Source of the DNA: Streptomyces cupreus
GTDB lineage: Bacteria; Actinomycetota; Actinomycetes; Streptomycetales; Streptomycetaceae
Assembly: GCF_014257025.1 (NCBI RefSeq)
Contig: NZ_JACMSF010000003.1
Location: 1-64,000, forward strand
Direction of reading: 5' to 3'
DNA: 64,000 bases
Shown piece by piece: positions 17,302 to 25,926 of the stretch. The position numbers were made by a program, and so were the translations under genes. The notes beneath the pieces are model-generated. The model had not been told where the DNA came from, searched no databases, and saw only the letters and a program-made list of their open reading frames with translations. The stretch's first letter is position 1, and the number at the start of each line of letters is the position of its first letter.

Positions 17302-18954
17302 TCAGTTGCCGTCCGAGGAGCCGAGCACCAGCGAGATGGTGAGCTCCTCGCCATCGCGCTCCAGGGTGAGTTCGAGGCGGTCGCCGGGGCGGTGGGCGCG
17401 GGTCTTGACGATCAGTTCCTCGCCGGAGTGCACGCGCTGGCCGTCGACCTCGGTGATCACGTCGCCGGGCTCGATGCCTGCCTTGTCGCCGGGACCGCCC
17501 GTGGTGACCGCGGGGCCGCCGTCGCTGCCCTTGATGCCGACGCGCGCGCCGTCGCCCGCGTAGTCCATGTCGAGGGTGACGCCGATGACCGGGTGGGTGG
17601 CCCGTCCGGTGTTGATCAGCTCCTCGGCCACGCGCTTGCCCTGGTTGATCGGGATGGCAAACCCGAGCCCTATCGAACCGGCCTGACCGCCGTCCAGCTC
17701 GGAGCTGTCGGCGGAGCGGATGGCGGAGTTGATGCCGATGACATGGGCCTTGGCGTCGAGCAGGGGCCCGCCGGAGTTGCCGGGGTTGATGGGGGCGTCG
17801 GTCTGGAGGGCGTCGACATAGGACACATCGCTGGCGTCGCCGCTCTCGCCGCCGGCGGTGATGGGCCGCTCCTTGGCGCTGATGATGCCGGAGGTGACGG
17901 TGCCGGCCAGGTCGAAGGGGGCGCCGATGGCGACGACGGGGTCGCCGACCTGGACGTTGTCGGAGTTGCCGAGGGTCATCGGGGTCAGCCCTTTGACGCC
18001 GGTCACCTTCACCACGGCGAGGTCGTATCCGCTGTCCCGTCCGACGACGGTGGCCTTGGCGGTGTCACCGCTGTGGAAGGTCACGGAGATCTCGCCGTCG
18101 GATCCGGCGGGCTCGACGACGTGGTTGTTGGTGAGGATGTGGCCCCGGTCGTCGAGCACGAACCCGGTGCCGGTGCCCTGCTCCTCGGAACCGGACACAT
18201 GCAGGGTCACCACACTGGGCAGCGCCCGCGCGGCGATCCCGGCCACGCTGTCCGGAGCCCGCCCGGTGGGCTCGGCAGCGGCCTGCGGCAGCTCTACGTC
18301 CCCCACACCGCCGTTCCGCTCCATATACGCCCCTACGACCCCTCCGACGCCCCCGGAGACGAGGGCGAGCAGCAGCGCACCGGTGAGCAGCAGCCGCTTG
18401 CCCTTCTTGCGCCGCTGGTCCTTGGTGGGGACGGCGGCGCCGTTCTGCTGGAGGGGGCTGGAGAAGGGGGCCGCGGCCCAGGGGTCGTAGTTCTTCCAGG
18501 GGGCGGGAGCGGCGGCGCTGGGCAGCGGGGCCGGGGGCGGAAGAGGGGCGCCGTGTGCCGGGGCGGGCGTCGGCGCCGGTACGGCCGTGCCGTGCGCCGG
18601 GGTCGTCGCCGGGTGCTGCACGGGCGGGGCGGGCGCCCAGGGGCCTGGCTCGCCATAGGGCGGGGTGCTGTAGGGGTCGGGGTCGTGCAGGGGGCGGGGG
18701 CGCTCGTCGGCGGGCGCTACGACTGTGTCGGCGGGCGTTACGGCGTCCACGGCACCGGAGTCGGCAGACCCCGCGACCTCGGTCGCCGGAACCGTCTCCG
18801 CGGCGGGCCGGCTCAGCTCATAGTCACCGTCCGCGTTCGGAACCGGGGCCGGTCCGGGCGGCAACGCCTCGGCCGCGCCGTCCGTCTGAGCCGAAGGCCC
18901 CTGGAGCCTAGGACGGCTCCACCATTTCGCCTTCGTGGGCTTCCCCTCGTTCAT
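17302..18954 (-). CDS. HtrA/DegP-like membrane-anchored serine protease
   Basis: Encodes 550 residues. Residues 1-180 are a cytoplasmic Pro/Ala-rich segment. The membrane helix is at about 187-211. The protease domain has the triad His278 (LTNNHVVE), Asp311 (YDLAVVKV), Ser394 (PGNSGGPL). A PDZ domain lies at about 445-540. Family members degrade or refold damaged envelope proteins, and in mycobacteria this neighbour of sigE also processes the anti-sigma factor or cell-wall proteins. It lies 141 bp downstream of the anti-sigma gene, so it is likely part of the same stress operon. Confidence 0.93.
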   Translation of the reverse strand: MNEGKPTKAKWWSRPRLQGPSAQTDGAAEALPPGPAPVPNADGDYELSRPAAETVPATEVAGSADSGAVDAVTPADTVVAPADERPRPLHDPDPYSTPPYGEPGPWAPAPPVQHPATTPAHGTAVPAPTPAPAHGAPLPPPAPLPSAAAPAPWKNYDPWAAAPFSSPLQQNGAAVPTKDQRRKKGKRLLLTGALLLALVSGGVGGVVGAYMERNGGVGDVELPQAAAEPTGRAPDSVAGIAARALPSVVTLHVSGSEEQGTGTGFVLDDRGHILTNNHVVEPAGSDGEISVTFHSGDTAKATVVGRDSGYDLAVVKVTGVKGLTPMTLGNSDNVQVGDPVVAIGAPFDLAGTVTSGIISAKERPITAGGESGDASDVSYVDALQTDAPINPGNSGGPLLDAKAHVIGINSAIRSADSSELDGGQAGSIGLGFAIPINQGKRVAEELINTGRATHPVIGVTLDMDYAGDGARVGIKGSDGGPAVTTGGPGDKAGIEPGDVITEVDGQRVHSGEELIVKTRAHRPGDRLELTLERDGEELTISLVLGSSDGN

Positions 18955-19095
18955 GCTCTCCCCACAGCCGGCCGCGGCACGCTCGTCGGCGGTCGCCGCG
19001 GCTCCTCGAACTCCGCCTCCGCGCCCGGCTGCCAGCCATGAGCGCGGCCCACCCTGGATTCAACCAGGTTCATGGGCCGCCGCGCAGAGGCCAGG

Positions 19096-20076
19096 TCAGC
19101 GGTCGGTGCTGGAGGAGGTGGCGGAGATGGACGGGGAGGAGGTCGGGTCGGGGACGGGTGCGGCGAGCAGGCCCGGAGTGGCGACCTCCGGGGCGGTGTG
19201 CCAGGTGGTCAGGGTGAGCGGCGGGGCGGTGCTGAGCGGGCGTATGAGCGGGGACATGGCGGCGGCGCCCGCGACCACCGGGGTGGTCAGCGAGTCCTGG
19301 GAGCCCTGCGCCTGGCCGGCGCCCAGCACGGGCGCTCCGGGCAGCAGAGGCGCGGACACCGCGGTCGGGGCGACCGGGGTGTCGCCGAGCGCCCGCTGTC
19401 CCTGCACGAGCAGAGGTCCGACGCCACGGCGGCGCTGGTTCTCCGGTGCCGTCGACGCTCCGGTGCCCTGGCTGCGCGCCGGGGTCACATTGCTGCCGGA
19501 GCCGGAACCGCGCGCGTCCGTCTCGGCCGGGACGCCGGTGGTGACACCGCCGAGCGCGATGGCGGCCAGCGACACCGCTCCGGCGGCGACGAAGGCGAAC
19601 CGCAGCCCGCGCGAGGACGGCCGGTCGACGTCGGGGCGGCCGACGGGGTGCACCCGGAAGCCGCCCGCCGAGGAGCCGGTGAGCGCGGGAGTGTGCGGCC
19701 GGGCGGGGACGTAGCCGAACTCGAAGCGCTCGCCGCGCCTCACGCCGAAGGCGCCGGTGGTGGGGCGCTCGGCGAAACCGCCGAAGGCTCCCCCGCCCAG
19801 CGGTGAGCCACCGCTGCCCGGGTCACCTCCCGGCAGGCCCTGGAGACGGGCCAGGAAGCTCTCGGAGGGAGACGGCGGGGCCGCCTCCGCGAAGACGTTC
19901 TTCAGCCGGCGCTGGGCGTCCGCCTCCGCCTTGCACTTGGCGCAGGTGGCCAGGTGGGCGAGGACCCGCTCGCGCGAGTCATGACCGAGCTCTCCGTCCA
20001 CCAGGGCGGAGAGTCGGTCTCCAAGATGCTGCTCGGCGAGGCGCCGCTCGCCGGGATCGGGCCGGGATCCACTCAC
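19096..20076 (-). CDS. Zinc-binding anti-sigma factor (RseA-like)
   Basis: Encodes 326 residues from GTG at 20076. The GTG overlaps the TGA of the sigma gene (20073-20076), so they are translationally coupled. The N-terminal domain carries the ZAS motif H41-x3-C45-x2-C48 ([11 protein letters not shown]), which binds the sigma factor in redox-sensitive and other anti-sigma factors. One transmembrane helix is at about 158-179 ([19 protein letters not shown]). The outer part is long and Ala/Pro/Thr-rich. Topology predicts that it holds the sigma factor at the membrane until proteolysis. The mycobacterial counterpart RseA is much shorter, so the 140-residue extracytoplasmic tail is distinctive. 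Confidence 0.9.
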   Translation of the reverse strand: MSGSRPDPGERRLAEQHLGDRLSALVDGELGHDSRERVLAHLATCAKCKAEADAQRRLKNVFAEAAPPSPSESFLARLQGLPGGDPGSGGSPLGGGAFGGFAERPTTGAFGVRRGERFEFGYVPARPHTPALTGSSAGGFRVHPVGRPDVDRPSSRGLRFAFVAAGAVSLAAIALGGVTTGVPAETDARGSGSGSNVTPARSQGTGASTAPENQRRRGVGPLLVQGQRALGDTPVAPTAVSAPLLPGAPVLGAGQAQGSQDSLTTPVVAGAAAMSPLIRPLSTAPPLTLTTWHTAPEVATPGLLAAPVPDPTSSPSISATSSSTDR

Positions 20077-20924
20077 GCGGACGCGCCCCCTCCCCCCAGT
20101 GCGGGCACACGCGGCACGAAGGACCGACGCTCGGCCCGGGCCTCCGGGGAGCGGTGCGCGAGGGCCTTGCGCAGCTGCGAGCGGCCGCGGTGGATACGGG
20201 AGCGGACGGTGCCGAGCTTGACGCCGAGGGTCGCGGCGATCTCCTCGTAGGAGAGCCCCTCGATGTCGCACAGGACGACCGCGGCGCGGAACTCGGGCGC
20301 GAGGGTGTCGAGGGCCTGCTGGACGTCGGCGTCGAAGTGCGCGTCGTTGAAGACCTGCTGCGGGGACGGCTCCCGGCTGGGCAGGCGCTCGGCCGCGTCC
20401 TCGCCGAGGGCGTCGAAGCGGATGCGCTGCTTGCGGCGGACCATGTCCAGGAAGAGGTTGGTGGTGATGCGGTGCAGCCAGCCCTCGAAGGTGCCCGGGG
20501 TGTAGGTGGACAGCGAGCGGAAGACGCGGACGAAGACCTCCTGGGTGAGATCCTCGGCGTCGTGCTGGTTGCCGGTGAGCCGGTACGCGAGGCGGTAGAC
20601 GCGGCCGCTGTGCGTGCTGACGATCTCCTCCCACGTGGGCGGAGTCCACGCCTGCCCGTCCGCGTCGGTGGAGAAGGTCGCGGTCTGGGCGTAGTGGTCG
20701 GCGTGGTCAGCAGCGGTGTCGTTCACGGATTTCGGCCTGCCCGCCGATCCGAGAAAGCGCCGTAGCACTCCTCCCCGATCCACAGGCGCAGCCGCACCTC
20801 CCCTGTCGGCTCTGGTGGTGTCCAGTGGAGCCCCTACCATAGCCACCTCGCCCGTTAGCTCCGGATAAGCGGTTTTACGAGAATTTGATCTGGGCTGATA
20901 CGGCTCATGCGACTGCGTCAGCAT
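20073..20924 (-). CDS. ECF-family RNA polymerase sigma factor (mycobacterial SigE type)
   Basis: Encodes 283 residues from ATG at 20924 (GGAGG 8 bases upstream). An in-frame ATG at 20840 gives 255 residues and also has a GAGG-type site. Region 2 is at about 105-170 ([39 protein letters not shown]) and region 4 near 210-265 ([34 protein letters not shown]). It directs RNA polymerase to envelope-stress promoters. Gene order with an O-methyltransferase upstream and anti-sigma, HtrA and TatB downstream matches M. tuberculosis Rv1220c-Rv1224. In Streptomyces the name sigE belongs to another gene, so no symbol is given. Confidence 0.93.
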   Translation of the reverse strand: MLTQSHEPYQPRSNSRKTAYPELTGEVAMVGAPLDTTRADRGGAAAPVDRGGVLRRFLGSAGRPKSVNDTAADHADHYAQTATFSTDADGQAWTPPTWEEIVSTHSGRVYRLAYRLTGNQHDAEDLTQEVFVRVFRSLSTYTPGTFEGWLHRITTNLFLDMVRRKQRIRFDALGEDAAERLPSREPSPQQVFNDAHFDADVQQALDTLAPEFRAAVVLCDIEGLSYEEIAATLGVKLGTVRSRIHRGRSQLRKALAHRSPEARAERRSFVPRVPALGGGGASA

Positions 20925-21068
20925 GTGCTCGACCTCCGGCCCGCCGTCGTGATCCAACCGTGTCCCCCCTGTCGTCTCCCACCCTTCTAAACGCCCGGTC
21001 CCATCTGCGGGTTCCCGGCCGCAGCGGATACAGTCACGCCCAGGCAACCACGGGGACAGGAGAGGGTC

Positions 21069-21701
21069 ATTACCGGCAACCGGCAGACGAGCTGGGCGTT
21101 CGCCGACGCCTATGTCGCCGAGGACGACGCGCTGCGCTGGGCCCGCGACCGGGCCCGCGAGGCAGGGCTGCGCTCGGTGTCGCCCGGCACGGGCGCGGCG
21201 CTGCGGTTGCTCGCCGCCACCGTGGACGCGAAAGCGGTCGCGGAGATCGGCACCGGGACCGGCGTCTCCGGCATCCATCTGCTGCACGGCATGCGCCCCG
21301 ACGGCGTGCTGACCACCGTGGACCCCGAGCCGGAGCACCAGCAGTTCGCCCGGCAGGCCTTCCGGGCCTCCGGCTTCGCCAGCAACCGGGCGCGGTTCAT
21401 CCCCGGCCGCGCGCTGGACGTGCTGCCCCGGCTCGCGGACGCCGGCTACGACCTCGTCTTCTGCGACGGCGATCGTCTTGAGTTCCTGGACTACCTCGCT
21501 GAATCGTTGCGCCTGCTGCGTCCGGGTGGCCTGGTGGTCTTCGAGGGCGTTTTCGCGAACGGCCGTACGGTCGACTCGGGCCCGCAGCCGACGGAGGTGC
21601 TGCGACTGCGTGAGCTGCTGCGCGCGGTGCGCGAGAGCCAGGATCTGGTGCCCTCGCTGCTGCCGGTGGGCGACGGGCTGCTGTGCGCGGTCAAGCGCTG
21701 A
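21069..21701 (+). CDS. SAM-dependent O-methyltransferase, probable ATT start
   Basis: Encodes 210 residues if read from ATT at 21069 (reads [20 protein letters not shown]), 6 bases after AGGAG. No ATG, GTG or TTG occurs in this frame until GTG at 21177, which would remove the conserved N-terminal helices. The SAM-binding site is [14 protein letters not shown], followed by TTVDPEPEH and [16 protein letters not shown], as in cation-dependent O-methyltransferases of the Rv1220c family. The substrate is unknown. It is transcribed divergently from the sigma gene, with about 144 bp between starts. Confidence 0.87.
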   Translation: MTGNRQTSWAFADAYVAEDDALRWARDRAREAGLRSVSPGTGAALRLLAATVDAKAVAEIGTGTGVSGIHLLHGMRPDGVLTTVDPEPEHQQFARQAFRASGFASNRARFIPGRALDVLPRLADAGYDLVFCDGDRLEFLDYLAESLRLLRPGGLVVFEGVFANGRTVDSGPQPTEVLRLRELLRAVRESQDLVPSLLPVGDGLLCAVKR

Positions 21702-21726
21702 CGCCTGGAGCGGTACGGCCGTAAAA

Positions 21727-21764
21727 CAACCGCCCCGGCACCTCATGGGATGCCGGGGCGGTTG
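21727..21764. terminator. Bidirectional terminator
   Basis: A 14-bp stem (21727-21740 with 21751-21764), 10-base loop, between the convergent O-methyltransferase and DUF3117 genes. An A-run flanks it on the left, giving a U-tract for the minus-strand transcript. Confidence 0.85.
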
Positions 21765-21786
21765 AAAGAGTATGGTCGCTTGCGCG

Positions 21787-21954
21787 TCAGCCGACGACCT
21801 TCTTGAGGGCGTCGCCCAGTGCGTCGGCCTCGTCAGGGGTCAGCTCGACGACGAGCCGACCGCCGCCTTCGAGCGGAACGCGCATGACGATGCCCCGCCC
21901 CTCCTTGGTCACCTCGAGCGGGCCATCGCCCGTCCGCGGCTTCATGGCCGCCAT
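21787..21954 (-). CDS. DUF3117 small protein
   Basis: Encodes 55 residues, starting [20 protein letters not shown] and ending [11 protein letters not shown]. It is one of the most conserved small proteins of Actinobacteria (M. tuberculosis Rv1211), with no established function. Its length is exactly that of the family, which fixes the start at 21954. In M. tuberculosis it is adjacent to tagA, as here. A possible -10 (GATAAT on the minus strand near 22068) lies upstream. Confidence 0.9.
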   Translation of the reverse strand: MAAMKPRTGDGPLEVTKEGRGIVMRVPLEGGGRLVVELTPDEADALGDALKKVVG

Positions 21955-22297
21955 GCTCGTTCCCCTTCCTGAAACCAGCTCATCGTCAAAGCCGACGGCC
22001 CCATGGAGGGCATGCGCGGTCCTTGAGGGACACGCGACACCGGCATCGAACACATTGCTTCCAAGCCATTATCCCGCATCGCAGGACCCGATGACCAACA
22101 TCAGTCGGCATCGCTTGGGCAACGCGCGCGAGCAAAACCACTCAATTCGGCGATGTGACTGCGATACTGCGCCACCGCACGCATGTCCGCCGAACGGAAA
22201 CCGCCCAGATTTCTTTGACGCAGGTCACACGTGCGGTCCCGGCGATCTCCGCCATGCTGTCCTCAGACATGAGCCGCGACACCGGAGGGGATACGCC
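21955..22297. other. Divergent intergenic region, DUF3117 / enoyl-CoA hydratase
   Basis: This 343-bp region is AT-richer than its surroundings and should carry promoters in both directions. A GATAAT-like -10 for DUF3117 lies near 22068. TTTGACGCAGGTCACACG at about 22216-22233 could hold a -35 for the rightward gene. No ORF with a ribosome site and no long inverted repeat were found. Confidence 0.35.
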
Positions 22298-23089
22298 ATG
22301 GCCGACACCGTGCTCTACGAGGTGAGCGACGGACTCGCGACGATCACGCTGAACCGCCCCGAGGCGATGAACGCGCTGAACATCGAGACGAAGGTCGCGC
22401 TGCGGGAGGCCGTGACCGAGGCGGGCGCCGACTCCTCCGTGCGGGCCGTGCTGCTGACCGCCGCCGGGGATCGGGCGTTCTGTGTGGGGCAGGACCTCAA
22501 GGAGCACATCGGGCTGCTGGCCGAGGGGTCCGGACAGGTGATGAGCACGGTGCGTGAGCACTACAACCCGATCGCCCTCGCGCTGACGTCGATGGCCAAG
22601 CCCGTGGTGGCCGGGGTGAACGGCGTCGCCGCGGGAGCGGGCTTCGGCTTCGCGCTCGCCGCGGACTATCGAGTCGTGGCCGACTCGGCTGCCTTCAATA
22701 CGTCGTTCGCGGGGGTGGCGTTGACCGCGGACTCGGGGATCTCATGGACGCTGCCGCGGGTGGTCGGGCCGGGGCGTGCGGCTGACCTGCTGCTTTTCCC
22801 TCGGAGTGTGAAGGCTCAGGAGGCGTACGAGTTGGGTATCGCGAATCGGGTGGTGCCCTCGGACTCGCTGCGTGAGGAGGCCGAGAAGGTGGCTCGGGCG
22901 TTGGCCGAGGGGCCGACGGTGGCGTATGCGGCGATCAAGGAGGCCGTGGCGTACGGGTTCTCGCACTCGCTCGCCGAGACCTTGGAGAAGGAGGACGAGC
23001 TCCAGACCCGGGCGGGGGCGTCGGAGGACCATGCGATCGCTGTGCGGGCCTTCGTCAACAAGGAGCAGCCGAAGTACTTGGGCCGGTGA
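22298..23089 (+). CDS. Enoyl-CoA hydratase/isomerase (crotonase family, PaaG-like)
   Basis: Encodes 263 residues; the ATG at 22298 follows CCGGAGGGG. The crotonase fold is clear: AGDRAFCVGQDLKEH (first oxyanion-hole strand, residues 57-71), GVNGVAAGAGFGFALAADYR (second oxyanion-hole helix, 107-126), and ALTADSGISWTLPRVVG with an acidic residue at 145 in the position used by PaaG-type isomerases. It acts on acyl-CoA thioesters in the cytosol. Hydratase versus ring-opening isomerase cannot be settled by eye; the single acidic catalytic residue favours the isomerase group. Its 3' end overlaps tag by 35 bp in the opposite direction. Confidence 0.9.
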   Translation: MADTVLYEVSDGLATITLNRPEAMNALNIETKVALREAVTEAGADSSVRAVLLTAAGDRAFCVGQDLKEHIGLLAEGSGQVMSTVREHYNPIALALTSMAKPVVAGVNGVAAGAGFGFALAADYRVVADSAAFNTSFAGVALTADSGISWTLPRVVGPGRAADLLLFPRSVKAQEAYELGIANRVVPSDSLREEAEKVARALAEGPTVAYAAIKEAVAYGFSHSLAETLEKEDELQTRAGASEDHAIAVRAFVNKEQPKYLGR

Positions 23090-23687
23090 GCTCGGGTCCG
23101 AAGCGCCGTCCCTGAGGCTGGTTTCTCGCCGCGCAAGTCTGCAAGTGGTCGTCCACCAGGCCGCACGCCTGCATCAGGGCGTACGCCGTCGTGGGGCCCA
23201 CGAACCTCATGCCCCGCTTCTTCAGGGCCTTGGACAGGGCCGTTGATTCCCGGGTCACCGCCGGGACGTCCGCCAAGGTCTTGGGGGCCGGGCCCGCCTC
23301 CGGGGCGTGGGACCAGATCAGGTCGTCCAGGTCGCCCGGGGTCCAGTCGGACAGGACTCGGGCGTTGGCGAGGGTGGCGTCGATCTTGGCTCTGTTGCGG
23401 ATGATGCCTTCGTCGGTGAGGAGGCGGTCTCGGTCCTCATCGGTGAAGGCCGCCACCTTCTCGATCCTGAAGTCGGCGAAGGCCGCGCGGAAGCCGGGGC
23501 GGCGGCGCAGGATCGTGATCCAGGAGAGGCCGGACTGGAAGGCCTCAAGGGAGAGGCGTTCGAAGAGGGCGTCGTCGCCGTGGACCGGGCGGCCCCACTC
23601 CTCGTCGTGGTACGTCACGTAGTCCGGGGTGGACAGGGCCCAGGGGCAGCGCAGTACGCCGTCGGGGCCGGCGAGGGCCGCGGTCAC
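23055..23687 (-). CDS. tag: DNA-3-methyladenine glycosylase I
   Basis: Encodes 210 residues from GTG at 23687. Tag hallmarks: CPWALSTPDYVTYHDEEWG near the N-terminus (zinc Cys and His and base-binding aromatics), LEAFQSGLSWITILRRRPGF (the helix-hairpin region), FVGPTTAYALMQACGLVDDH and the last zinc ligands HLQTC. It excises 3-methyladenine in base-excision repair. The C-terminal 20 residues after HLQTCAARNQPQ are unusual and run into the convergent gene. The start codon overlaps the stop of the DivIVA-like gene (23684-23687), implying coupling. M. tuberculosis Rv1209-Rv1210 shows the same pair. Confidence 0.93.
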   Translation of the reverse strand: MTAALAGPDGVLRCPWALSTPDYVTYHDEEWGRPVHGDDALFERLSLEAFQSGLSWITILRRRPGFRAAFADFRIEKVAAFTDEDRDRLLTDEGIIRNRAKIDATLANARVLSDWTPGDLDDLIWSHAPEAGPAPKTLADVPAVTRESTALSKALKKRGMRFVGPTTAYALMQACGLVDDHLQTCAARNQPQGRRFGPELTGPSTSAAPC

Positions 23688-24034
23688 TGGTCCTCCTCGG
23701 TCGGCTTCTCCATGGAGAGGCGGGTGCCGGCCCGGGCACCGGCCAGGGCGGACTCCAGGTCGGCGATACGGGCGTCGCGCTCGGCGAGTTCGGCGCCGAG
23801 CCGGCTGAGGGCGTCGTCGACGTCCGCCATGCGGTAGCCGCGGGCGGCGAGGGGGAAGCGGAGGCTGTCGACGTCGGCGCGGTTCACCGGCCGGTCGAAC
23901 GGGAGCGGGTCCTGGAGACGCTCCGGCGCGGCCTCCGGCAGCGGGCCGCCGCCCTCGCCGCCGCCCACCACCGCGAGGGTCACCGCGGCGACCACGACGG
24001 CGAGCGCGACGACCAGGAACAAGAACATAACCAT
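23684..24034 (-). CDS. Membrane-anchored DivIVA-domain protein
   Basis: Encodes 116 residues from ATG at 24034, with a second ATG 6 bases later. It has an N-terminal hydrophobic helix (MFLFLVVALAVVVAAVTLAV), a Gly/Pro linker, then a DivIVA-like N-domain (FPLAARGYRMADVDDALSRL) and a short coiled coil (GAELAERDARIADLESALAG). DivIVA proteins bind curved membrane and organise polar growth; this short anchored form probably does not polymerise like full DivIVA. Overlaps tag by 4 bp. Counterpart of Rv1209. Confidence 0.85.
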   Translation of the reverse strand: MVMFLFLVVALAVVVAAVTLAVVGGGEGGGPLPEAAPERLQDPLPFDRPVNRADVDSLRFPLAARGYRMADVDDALSRLGAELAERDARIADLESALAGARAGTRLSMEKPTEEDQ

Positions 24035-24161
24035 CGCTGAGGTCCCCACGGTCGGTGCGATTGTGCGGTCGAGTGTGTCAGGGTCCGATCGTGCCATGCG
24101 AGTCTGACAGTTAGGGTCGCAGACGGCCGGTGATCAGGACGTACGGAGAGGTTCACAGGGG

Positions 24162-25022
24162 ATGCTCAGGCTGGGCAGGCGTGAGTTCGACACGCATGAG
24201 CCGGTGATCATGGCGATCGTGAACCGGACCCCGGACTCCTTCTACGACCAAGGGGCGACGTTTCGCGACGAGCCGGCCCTCGCGCGCGTGGAGCAGGCCG
24301 TGGCGGAGGGGGCGGCCATCATCGACATCGGTGGGGTGAAGGCAGGGCCGGGGGAAGAGGTGTCCGCGGCGGAAGAGGCGCGGCGGACAGTGGGGTTCGT
24401 GGCGGAGGTGCGGCGGCGGTTCCCCGATGTCGTGATCTCCGTGGACACGTGGCGGGCCGAGGTCGGGGAAGCGGTGTGCGAGGCCGGGGCGGATGTGCTG
24501 AACGACGCGTGGGGCGGGGTGGATCCCCGGCTGGCGGAGGTGGCGGCTCGGTACCGGGTGGGGCTGGTGTGTACGCATGCCGGGGGTGCGGAGCCTCGTA
24601 CTCGGCCGCATCGGGCGACGTACGACGATGTCATGGCCGACATTCTTCGGGTGACCTTGGGGTTGGCCGAGCGGGCGGTGGCGTTGGGGGTGCCCCGGGA
24701 GTCGGTGATGATCGATCCCGGGCATGACTTCGCGAAGAACACGCGGCACAGTCTGGAGGCGACGCGGCGGTTGGGGGAGATGGTCGCCACGGGCTGGCCG
24801 GTGCTGGTGTCCTTGTCCAACAAGGACTTCGTCGGGGAGACGCTGGACAGGCCGGTGAAGGAACGGGTTGTGGGGACGCTGGCGACGACTGCGGTGTCGG
24901 CGTGGCTGGGGGCGCAGGTGTACCGGGTCCATGAGGTCGCGGAGACCCGCCAGGTGGTGGACATGGTGGCGTCGATCGCGGGCCACCGCCCACCGGCGGT
25001 CGCCCGACGCGGGCTGGCGTAG
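24162..25022 (+). CDS. FolP2-type dihydropteroate synthase homologue
   Basis: Encodes 286 residues, TIM-barrel. Pterin-binding parts are recognisable: MAIVNRTPDSFYDQG, VISVDTW, DVLNDAWGG, MIDPGHDFAKNTRHS, VLVSLSNKDFVGE and VYRVHEV. The classical GGESTRPG loop, which binds the pyrophosphate and p-aminobenzoate, is replaced by IGGVKAGPGEEV. This is the FolP2 pattern of M. tuberculosis Rv1207, whose product was reported not to have ordinary DHPS activity. A different role is therefore likely. It diverges from the DivIVA-like gene by 127 bp. Confidence 0.85.
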   Translation: MLRLGRREFDTHEPVIMAIVNRTPDSFYDQGATFRDEPALARVEQAVAEGAAIIDIGGVKAGPGEEVSAAEEARRTVGFVAEVRRRFPDVVISVDTWRAEVGEAVCEAGADVLNDAWGGVDPRLAEVAARYRVGLVCTHAGGAEPRTRPHRATYDDVMADILRVTLGLAERAVALGVPRESVMIDPGHDFAKNTRHSLEATRRLGEMVATGWPVLVSLSNKDFVGETLDRPVKERVVGTLATTAVSAWLGAQVYRVHEVAETRQVVDMVASIAGHRPPAVARRGLA

Positions 25023-25065
25023 GGCTTTCTTCGCCCCCGCGAAATCCTCTTGGTGCCCGCCCGCG

Positions 25066-25824
25066 CTAGCGACCCGCCTCCTTCGACACCAGTGCCACCG
25101 CCTCCTCCACGTCATCCGTGACATGGAAGAGCAAGAGATCCTTCTCCGACGCCTTCCCCTGGGCCACCAGCGTGTTGCGCAGCCAGTCGACCAGGCCACC
25201 CCAGTACTCCGTGCCGAAGAGGACGATCGGGAAGCGGGTGACCTTCTGGGTCTGGACCAGGGTCAGTGCCTCGAAGAGCTCGTCCAAGGTGCCCAGGCCG
25301 CCCGGCAGGACCACGAAGCCCTGCGCGTACTTCACGAACATCATCTTGCGGACGAAGAAGTAGCGGAAGTTCAGGCCGATGTCGACGTAGGGGTTCAGCC
25401 CCTGTTCGAAGGGCAGCTCGATGCCGAGTCCGACCGAGATTCCGTTCGCCTCGCACGCGCCCCTGTTGGCCGCCTCCATCGACCCCGGGCCGCCACCCGT
25501 GATCACCGCGAAGCCCGCTTCGACCAGGCCCCTGCCCAGCCGCACGCCCGCCTCGTACTCCGCCGAGTCCACCGGCGTCCGCGCCGAGCCGAACACACTG
25601 ATCGCGGGCGGGAGTTCGGCGAGCGTGCCGAAGCCTTCGATGAATTCCGACTGGATGCGGAGGACCCGCCAGGGATCCGTGTGGACCCAGTCCGAGGGTC
25701 CGCCCGCGTCCAGCAGCCGCTGATCCGTCGTGCTCGCCGTGACCTGGCCCCGCCGTCGGAGGACCGGTCCCAGGCGCTGCTCCTGCGGCGGCTGCTTCTT
25801 GCCCTCGGGGTTCCCGGTAGCCAT
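25066..25824 (-). CDS. LOG family protein (cytokinin-activating phosphoribohydrolase type)
   Basis: Encodes 252 residues; ATG at 25824 follows GGAGG at 8 bases. The Rossmann-type domain has SVFGSARTP, ITGGGPGSMEAANRGA, the FFVRKMMFVKYAQ segment, and the signature LPGGLGTLDELFE. LOG enzymes release the base from cytokinin riboside monophosphates; the bacterial members may act on other nucleotide monophosphates. Rv1205 of M. tuberculosis is the characterised relative and also lies close to dapE and folP2. The first 40 residues are charged and lack structure. Confidence 0.9.
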   Translation of the reverse strand: MATGNPEGKKQPPQEQRLGPVLRRRGQVTASTTDQRLLDAGGPSDWVHTDPWRVLRIQSEFIEGFGTLAELPPAISVFGSARTPVDSAEYEAGVRLGRGLVEAGFAVITGGGPGSMEAANRGACEANGISVGLGIELPFEQGLNPYVDIGLNFRYFFVRKMMFVKYAQGFVVLPGGLGTLDELFEALTLVQTQKVTRFPIVLFGTEYWGGLVDWLRNTLVAQGKASEKDLLLFHVTDDVEEAVALVSKEAGR

Positions 25825-25926
25825 GTGCGCTCCCTCCGGTTGCGGTCGTTCCACCTCAGCGTAGATCTACGCGGGTTACGGAGGGGGGACATCGGTATGT
25901 CCGGCGGCCCCCGATCCAGCGGGGCG

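Noticed and set aside
16728..17354. Longer TatB starting at 17354
   Set aside because: The extra 69 residues are antisense to the intergenic/HtrA end and not TatB-like; the GTG with AAGGAG gives the family-typical start.
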